This document shows, piece after piece, positions 58,897 through 64,000 of a DNA stretch of 64,000 nt. The stretch is from NCBI RefSeq assembly GCF_007830635.1, contig NZ_VLLA01000022.1, forward strand, positions 124,001-188,000, read 5' to 3'. How positions within the stretch are numbered: position 1 is the first letter of the stretch; each line of letters opens with the position of its first letter. A model generated the notes under the pieces. The model was not told the DNA's origin. It searched no databases and saw only the letters and a program-made list of their open reading frames with translations. A program made the position numbers and the translations under genes. The stretch comes from Bradyrhizobium huanghuaihaiense. GTDB taxonomy: Bacteria > Pseudomonadota > Alphaproteobacteria > Rhizobiales > Xanthobacteraceae.

Positions 58897-59793
58897 CTAG
58901 CGCGTCGCCAGCACCACGGCAGCCAGCGTGAACACCAGCCCCGCGATCTGCCCTGCCCCGAGCGGCTCGCCCAGCGCTATGGCCGACGCGACGACGCCGA
59001 TGACCGGCACCGCCATGGTGCCGATCGCGGCGACGGAAGCCGGCAGGCGCGCAAGCGCCGCAAACCAGCTGACATAGGCGATGCAGAACTGCACCACGGT
59101 GGAGTAGACCAGCAGCCACCAGCCGACCGGCGTCACCTTGTCCAGATGCGTGGTCTCGACCATGAGGCCGATGACCGAGATCGGCAGGCAGCCGATCCCG
59201 ATCTGCCAGGCCGCGGCCGTGATCGGCGGCAGATGGATCGGGTACTTCTTCGAGAACACCGTGCCGATGGCGAACCCCAGCGCGCCGCCGAGCGCCATGA
59301 TGATTCCCGGCGCCTTCTCCGCGCTGGCGGCAATGCCGTTGCCGCCCATGATCGAGGCGAGGCCCGCAAAGGCCATCACCAGCCCGAGGGTGCGCAGCAC
59401 GGTCGGCCGCTCCCCTAACACCGGCCAGGCGATGATCGAGGCCCAGACCGGCATGGTGTAGGCGATCAGCGCTGCCTCGCTCGCCGGCAGCCAGAGCAGC
59501 GCCAGGCCCATCAGCACCATCCAGCCGGTGACGTTGAGCATGGCGGCGGTGACGAGGCGCGGCCAGATCGCGGGCTCCACCTTCAGGCTCTGCCGGCGGA
59601 TGAGCGCCAGCGCCGCCAGCAGCACGGCCCCGAGCACGCCCGTGACCCCGCGCAGGGTCAGCGGCGGCAGCTCGGCGAGCAGGAATTTCGTCACCGGCCA
59701 ATTAAAACCCCAGCCGATCGAGGTGATCGCGAGGAACATCAGGCCGGCCGGGGCGATGCGCGGCCGCGCATCCCGGCGAGTCGAATCAAGCAT
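58897..59793 (-). CDS. EamA (DMT superfamily) transporter
   Basis: A 298-aa ten-helix transporter with two EamA repeats (GLMFLAITSIGWGFNWPVTKFLL; GWWLLVYSTVVQFCIAYVSWFAALARLPASVAAIG). Third EamA gene in the window. It is convergent with the cyclase gene. Substrate unknown; relatives export amino acids, purines or drugs. Confidence 0.87.
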   Translation of the reverse strand: MLDSTRRDARPRIAPAGLMFLAITSIGWGFNWPVTKFLLAELPPLTLRGVTGVLGAVLLAALALIRRQSLKVEPAIWPRLVTAAMLNVTGWMVLMGLALLWLPASEAALIAYTMPVWASIIAWPVLGERPTVLRTLGLVMAFAGLASIMGGNGIAASAEKAPGIIMALGGALGFAIGTVFSKKYPIHLPPITAAAWQIGIGCLPISVIGLMVETTHLDKVTPVGWWLLVYSTVVQFCIAYVSWFAALARLPASVAAIGTMAVPVIGVVASAIALGEPLGAGQIAGLVFTLAAVVLATR

Positions 59794-60064
59794 ATGGGCA
59801 GTCCGGCAAAATCGGGGTCAGCTTGGCCCGGATTCGGGAGCTGGACCACCACCTCGGCGGGCATGCCTGCCCTCACCCTCCGTAGGGCTACGTGAGTCCT
59901 GCTGACGCAATCCCGATCCCGAAAAATATACCTGCCCTGTGAACAGCGGGATGAAGGTCCGGATCATCACGGGTTGGAAATTTTTTCGGTTGGGAATCCC
60001 TGAGGACTCACTGATACTTGGCTCAACAACAGGCGCGGGCTTGCCCCCTGTTATCCCCCGCAAT
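59794..60064. other. Left part of the 0.77-kb region before nrdJ
   Basis: Non-coding so far as I can see. It has short GC-rich runs and A/T patches (AAATTTTTT near 59980) but no clear hairpin with a T-tract and no coding frame with typical bias. Features of the nrdJ promoter follow. Confidence 0.4.
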
Positions 60065-60111
60065 CCACCATATTTAGTATTTGATTCAGGAACTCGCACT
60101 AGTTCTTGACG
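60065..60111 (+). promoter_or_regulatory. Pair of NrdR-box-like sites
   Basis: Site 1, 60065-60080 (CCACCATATTTAGTAT), matches most of the consensus acaCwAtATaTwGtgt. Site 2, 60096-60111, is weaker (keeps CA, CTA, TG positions). Their starts are 31 bp apart, the spacing known for NrdR boxes. Site 2 overlaps the -35 of the candidate promoter. Confidence 0.5.
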
Positions 60112-60134
60112 GGCGCAACGGAGAGTCCTAGCTT
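60106..60134 (+). promoter_or_regulatory. Candidate nrdJ promoter
   Basis: TTGACG (60106-60111)-N17-TAGCTT (60129-60134). The -35 is good; the -10 keeps T1, A2 and T6. Predicted start near 60141 leaves a leader of about 420 nt. Confidence 0.5.
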
Positions 60135-60296
60135 TCGGTCCGTTCGGCGCGAGTGAGTTTGCGTCCCGCCGGCACTCCCCCAAAGGGTCTCGCAAATCAC
60201 CACTCCGCCGGCCAGCCAAAGGCAGCGGAATAAGGGCTTGTCTGCCCTGTGAATGCGGACTCCTGGGGCGCCAGAACGGGCCGGCAAAAGGCTCGA

Positions 60297-60572
60297 ATGG
60301 CATCGGTTGAAGAAGTGACGTTGTGGGGCGTTGAACGCATGTCGCGCACATCCCGTTGGGGCGGATGGGCGTGGACATGCCGGCGGATGATCGATGCACG
60401 CATCGAGGAATCGCGTCGGGAGAAACTGGGCCGGAAACCACCGGCTGAACTGCGAAGCCTTAAGGCCGAACGGCCCTTCGAGGACTCGCGAAGCGAAATG
60501 ACGACCCGGCACGCCCCCAACGAGGGGTGGGACCGGTCAAAGAAAAGGACGGGGCAAGACCATGCGGATTGA
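60297..60572 (+). CDS. Possible small basic protein in nrdJ leader (uncertain)
   Basis: A 91-codon frame beginning MASVEEVTLWGVERMSR, with a Trp- and Arg-rich middle (GGWAWTCRR) and a charged C-terminus. It overlaps the nrdJ start by 11 bp. Codon bias is weaker than in nrdJ and there is no clear ribosome binding site. It could be a leader peptide or non-coding. Confidence 0.28.
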   Translation: MASVEEVTLWGVERMSRTSRWGGWAWTCRRMIDARIEESRREKLGRKPPAELRSLKAERPFEDSRSEMTTRHAPNEGWDRSKKRTGQDHAD

Positions 60573-63500
60573 GCGGCGCCACACCACCCAGGGACAGTCA
60601 CCTTACGCGGGAATCGAATTCCGCCAGACCACGTCGGAGATTCGCAATCCCGACGGCTCGGTCGTGTTCAAGCTTGATAACGTCGAGGTGCCGACCGAGT
60701 GGTCGCAGGTCGCCTCCGACGTTCTCGCCCAAAAATACTTCCGCAAGGCCGGCGTCGCCGCGCGCCTGAAGAAGGTCGAGGAGGAATCCGTCCCCTCCTT
60801 CCTGTGGCGCTCCGTGCCCGACACCGATGCGCTTAGCCAGCTGCCTGAGAAAGAGCGCTTCGTCAGCGAGCTCTCGGCAAAACAGGTGTTCGACCGCCTC
60901 GCCGGCTGCTGGACCTATTGGGGCTGGAAGGGCAAGTATTTCTCCTCCGACGAGGACGCCCAGGCCTTCTATGACGAACTCCGCTACATGCTCGCCATGC
61001 AGATGGTCGCGCCGAACTCGCCGCAATGGTTCAACACCGGCCTGCACTGGGCCTATGGCATCGACGGCCCCGGCCAGGGCCACTATTACGTCGACCCCTT
61101 CACCGGCAAGCTGACCAAGTCCAAGTCGGCCTACGAGCATCCGCAGCCGCACGCCTGCTTCATCCAGGGCGTCGGTGACGACCTCGTCAACGAGGGCGGC
61201 ATCATGGACCTCTGGGTCCGCGAAGCCCGCCTGTTCAAATACGGCTCCGGCACCGGCTCGAACTTCTCCCGCCTGCGCGGCGAAGGTGAAAAGCTCTCCG
61301 GCGGCGGCCGCTCGAGCGGCCTGATGAGCTTCCTCAAGATCGGCGACCGCGCCGCCGGCGCGATCAAGTCGGGCGGCACCACGCGCCGCGCCGCCAAGAT
61401 GGTCGTCGTCGACGTCGATCACCCCGATATCGAGACCTATATCGACTGGAAGGTGAAGGAGGAGCAGAAGGTCGCCGCCCTCGTCACCGGCTCGAAGATC
61501 AACCAGAAGCACCTCAAGCTGGTGCTGAAGGCCTGCGTCAACTGCGAAGGCTCGGGCGACGATTGCTTCGACCCCGAGAAGAACCCTGCGCTCCGCCGCG
61601 AGATCAAGCTCGCGCGCCGCAGCCTCGTGCCCGACAATTACATCAAGCGCGTCATCCAGTTCGCCAAGCAGGGCTACAAGGACATCCAGTTCGACACCTA
61701 CGACACCGACTGGGATAGCGAAGCCTACCTCACCGTATCAGGCCAGAACTCCAACAACTCGGTCTCGCTGAAGGACGATTTCCTCCGGGCAGTGGAAACG
61801 GATGGCGACTGGAACCTGAACGCCCGCACCTCCAAGAAAGTGACGAAGACGCTGAAGGCGCGCGACCTCTGGGAGAAGATCGGCTATGCCGCCTGGGCGT
61901 CGGCCGACCCGGGCCTGCACTTCAACACCACGATGAACGACTGGCACACCTGCAAGGCGTCCGGCGACATCCGCGCGTCCAATCCGTGCTCGGAATACAT
62001 GTTCCTGGACGACACCGCCTGTAACCTGGCGTCCGCGAACCTGCTCACCTTCTACAACACCACGACCAAGCAGTTCGACGTCGCCGGCTACGAGCACCTC
62101 TGCCAGCTCTGGACCATCGTGCTCGAAATCTCGGTGATGATGGCGCAGTTCCCGTCGCGCGCGATCGCCGAGCTCTCCTATGAGTTCCGCACGCTCGGCC
62201 TCGGCTACGCCAATATCGGCGGCCTCCTGATGACCATGGGCCTGTCCTATGACAGCAAGGAAGGCCGCGCGCTCTGCGGCGCGCTGACCGCGGTCATGAC
62301 CGGCATCACCTACAAGACCTCGGCCGAGATGGCGGCCGAGCTCGGCACCTTCCCCGGCTACAAGAAGAACGCCGCGCACATGCTGCGCGTCATCCGCAAC
62401 CACCGGCGCGCCGCGCACGGTGAGGCTTCCGGCTACGAGGCGCTCAGCGTCAACCCGGTGCCGCTCGACCACGCCTCCTGCCCGCAGGCTGACATCGTCA
62501 CCCGCGCAATGGCTGCCTGGGATGCGGCGCTCGAGCTCGGCGAGAAGCACGGCTATCGCAACGCCCAGACCACGGTGATCGCGCCCACAGGCACGATCGG
62601 CCTCGTCATGGACTGCGACACCACCGGCATCGAACCGGACTTCGCGCTGGTGAAGTTCAAGAAGCTCGCCGGCGGCGGCTACTTCAAGATCATCAACCGT
62701 GCGGTGCCGTCCGCGCTGCGCGCGCTCGGCTATCGCGAGAGCGAGATCGCGGAGATCGAGGCCTACGCCGTCGGCCACGGCTCGCTCTCCAACGCCCCCG
62801 GCATCAACGCCTCGACCCTCAAGGCCAAGGGCTTCACTGACGAAGCCATCGCCAAGGTCGAGAAGGCCCTGCCGACCGCCTTCGACATCAAGTTCGCCTT
62901 CAACAAGTGGACCTTTGGCGAAGATTTCATCCGCGACCAGCTGGGCATCGGCGCGGAAGCCATTGCGGCTCCGGGCTTCGATCTCCTCCAGGCCGTGGGC
63001 TTCACCAAGCGCGAGATCGAGGCGGCCAACGTCCACATCTGCGGCGCGATGACGGTGGAAGGTGCCCCTCACCTCAAGGCCGAGCACTATCCGGTGTTCG
63101 ACTGCGCCAATCCCTGCGGCAAGATCGGCAAGCGCTATCTCTCGGTCGAGAGTCACATCCGCATGATGGCCGCTGCCCAGCCCTTCATCTCGGGTGCGAT
63201 CTCCAAGACCATCAACATGCCGAACGACGCCACGGTGGAGGACTGCAAGTCCGCCTACATGCTGTCGTGGAAGCTGGCGCTGAAGGCCAACGCGCTCTAT
63301 CGCGACGGCTCGAAGCTGTCGCAGCCGCTCAACTCGCAGCTCATCAGCGACGATGAGGACGAGGACGATGCGGTCGAGACGCTCTACGAGAAGCCGATGG
63401 CGGCGCGTGCCGCCCAGGTCTCGGAAAAGATCGTCGAGAAGCTGGTCGAGCGCATCATCGTGATGCGCGAGCGCGAGAAGATGCCGGACCGCCGCAAGGG

Positions 63501-64000
63501 CTACACCCAGAAGGCGGTCGTCGGCGGCCATAAAGTCTATCTCCGCACCGGCGAGTATGACGACGGCCGTCTCGGCGAGATCTTCATCGACATGCACAAG
63601 GAAGGCGCAGCGCTCCGCTCCTTCATCAACAATTTTGCGATCGCGGTCTCCCTCGGTCTGCAATACGGCGTGCCGCTCGACGAATATGTCGATGCCTTCA
63701 CCTTCACCCGCTTCGAGCCGGCGGGCCCCGTGCAGGGCAACGACAGCATCAAGTACGCGACCTCGATCCTCGACTACGTCTTCCGCGAGCTGGCGGTGAG
63801 CTACATGTCGCGCTTCGATCTCGCCCATGTCGATCCGACCGAGTCGAACTTCGACGCGCTCGGCAAGGGCGTCGAGGAAGGCAAGGAGCCGGACGAGACC
63901 CAGCATGCGACCAAGCTGGTCTCGCGCGGCCTCACCCGCTCCCGCACCGACAACCTCGTCGTGATGCGCGGCGGCTCCGCCGCGATCGCGCCAGGCAACG
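60562..64000 (+). CDS. nrdJ: Vitamin B12-dependent ribonucleotide reductase (partial)
   Basis: Class II ribonucleotide reductase, adenosylcobalamin-dependent, reducing ribonucleotides to deoxyribonucleotides. The gene runs off the window; 1146 codons are present of about 1250. Signature stretches include GTGSNFSRLRGEGEKLSGGG, the cysteine-bearing ASNPCSEYMFLDDTACNLASANL, TTVIAPTGTIGLVMDCDTTGIEPDF, and a metal-type CVNCEGSGDDCFD insertion. The C-terminal redox Cys pair lies beyond the edge. Start ATG 60562 with a GGGGCAAGA run upstream. It needs no oxygen for its radical, matching microaerobic life (inference). Confidence 0.95.
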   Translation, partial: MRIERRHTTQGQSPYAGIEFRQTTSEIRNPDGSVVFKLDNVEVPTEWSQVASDVLAQKYFRKAGVAARLKKVEEESVPSFLWRSVPDTDALSQLPEKERFVSELSAKQVFDRLAGCWTYWGWKGKYFSSDEDAQAFYDELRYMLAMQMVAPNSPQWFNTGLHWAYGIDGPGQGHYYVDPFTGKLTKSKSAYEHPQPHACFIQGVGDDLVNEGGIMDLWVREARLFKYGSGTGSNFSRLRGEGEKLSGGGRSSGLMSFLKIGDRAAGAIKSGGTTRRAAKMVVVDVDHPDIETYIDWKVKEEQKVAALVTGSKINQKHLKLVLKACVNCEGSGDDCFDPEKNPALRREIKLARRSLVPDNYIKRVIQFAKQGYKDIQFDTYDTDWDSEAYLTVSGQNSNNSVSLKDDFLRAVETDGDWNLNARTSKKVTKTLKARDLWEKIGYAAWASADPGLHFNTTMNDWHTCKASGDIRASNPCSEYMFLDDTACNLASANLLTFYNTTTKQFDVAGYEHLCQLWTIVLEISVMMAQFPSRAIAELSYEFRTLGLGYANIGGLLMTMGLSYDSKEGRALCGALTAVMTGITYKTSAEMAAELGTFPGYKKNAAHMLRVIRNHRRAAHGEASGYEALSVNPVPLDHASCPQADIVTRAMAAWDAALELGEKHGYRNAQTTVIAPTGTIGLVMDCDTTGIEPDFALVKFKKLAGGGYFKIINRAVPSALRALGYRESEIAEIEAYAVGHGSLSNAPGINASTLKAKGFTDEAIAKVEKALPTAFDIKFAFNKWTFGEDFIRDQLGIGAEAIAAPGFDLLQAVGFTKREIEAANVHICGAMTVEGAPHLKAEHYPVFDCANPCGKIGKRYLSVESHIRMMAAAQPFISGAISKTINMPNDATVEDCKSAYMLSWKLALKANALYRDGSKLSQPLNSQLISDDEDEDDAVETLYEKPMAARAAQVSEKIVEKLVERIIVMREREKMPDRRKGYTQKAVVGGHKVYLRTGEYDDGRLGEIFIDMHKEGAALRSFINNFAIAVSLGLQYGVPLDEYVDAFTFTRFEPAGPVQGNDSIKYATSILDYVFRELAVSYMSRFDLAHVDPTESNFDALGKGVEEGKEPDETQHATKLVSRGLTRSRTDNLVVMRGGSAAIAPGN

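Noticed and set aside
59794..60561. Cobalamin riboswitch upstream of nrdJ
   Set aside because: The conserved GCCACTG box and surrounding pattern were not found on either strand by eye. A covariance scan could still overturn this.
61738..63906. Minus-strand frame of 722 codons opposite nrdJ
   Set aside because: Shadow of the strongly conserved ribonucleotide reductase frame.

Overview
The window looks like a chromosomal segment of a Bradyrhizobium-type alphaproteobacterium (Nitrobacteraceae). The base composition is GC-rich with strong GC3 bias. DUF1236 and BA14K proteins, GGAAC-N16-CGTT (EcfG-type) promoters, a vitamin B12-dependent ribonucleotide reductase and the amidase/PBP1A/prfB and aroQ-accB-accC-aat gene orders all point the same way. 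The species call is inference. No rRNA, tRNA, CRISPR array, prophage or insertion sequence was recognised.

Layout. 1-2.2 kb: a BCP peroxiredoxin with a histone-like basic tail and a membrane-anchored M23 peptidase. 2.2-9.9 kb: a divergent locus. A DUF6502 gene with a helix-turn-helix-like segment and a DUF5666 secreted protein read left. A 53-aa membrane peptide, a glycosyltransferase fused to an ABC export permease, an ABC ATPase, a second glycosyltransferase and an O-antigen-ligase-like protein read right. Two 17-bp operators (GTGGGA-N5-TCCCAC and a one-mismatch copy) overlap the two divergent promoters, so this looks like one regulated surface-polysaccharide unit. It is my best candidate for an undescribed system. 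10-13.2 kb: two EamA exporters, a beta-hydroxyacid dehydrogenase and an orphan. 13.3-22.4 kb: core genes prfB (with programmed +1 frameshift), PBP1A, an N-acetylmuramoyl-L-alanine amidase and RNase E (with a His-rich insertion and a 0.7-kb leader).

22.4-34.3 kb is accessory metabolism: an XRE-cupin regulator beside an amidase and a D-amino-acid-oxidase-like enzyme, a variant APH-fold kinase, a frameshifted TPR/GT9-like gene, an XRE/MmyB regulator divergent from an SDR gene, dctA, bioY and an aminotransferase. 34.5-45.4 kb is mostly core: M48 protease, DsbA-like protein, DUF1236 protein, aroQ, accB, accC, aat and a DUF2155 protein. A three-gene two-component operon behind an EcfG-type promoter sits between accC and aat.

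45.6-59.8 kb is mixed: esterase, Na+-dependent-transporter-like protein, methyltransferase, a GlxA regulator divergent from an isonitrile-hydratase-like protein, DUF899, NDUFA12, BA14K, a second CHASE3 kinase module, a solute-binding protein paired with a sensor cyclase, and an EamA exporter. The window ends inside nrdJ (60562 onwards). Its upstream region carries two NrdR-box-like sites, the second overlapping the -35 of a candidate promoter, followed by a leader of about 420 nt.

All functional calls are from reading motifs and context. No searches were run.
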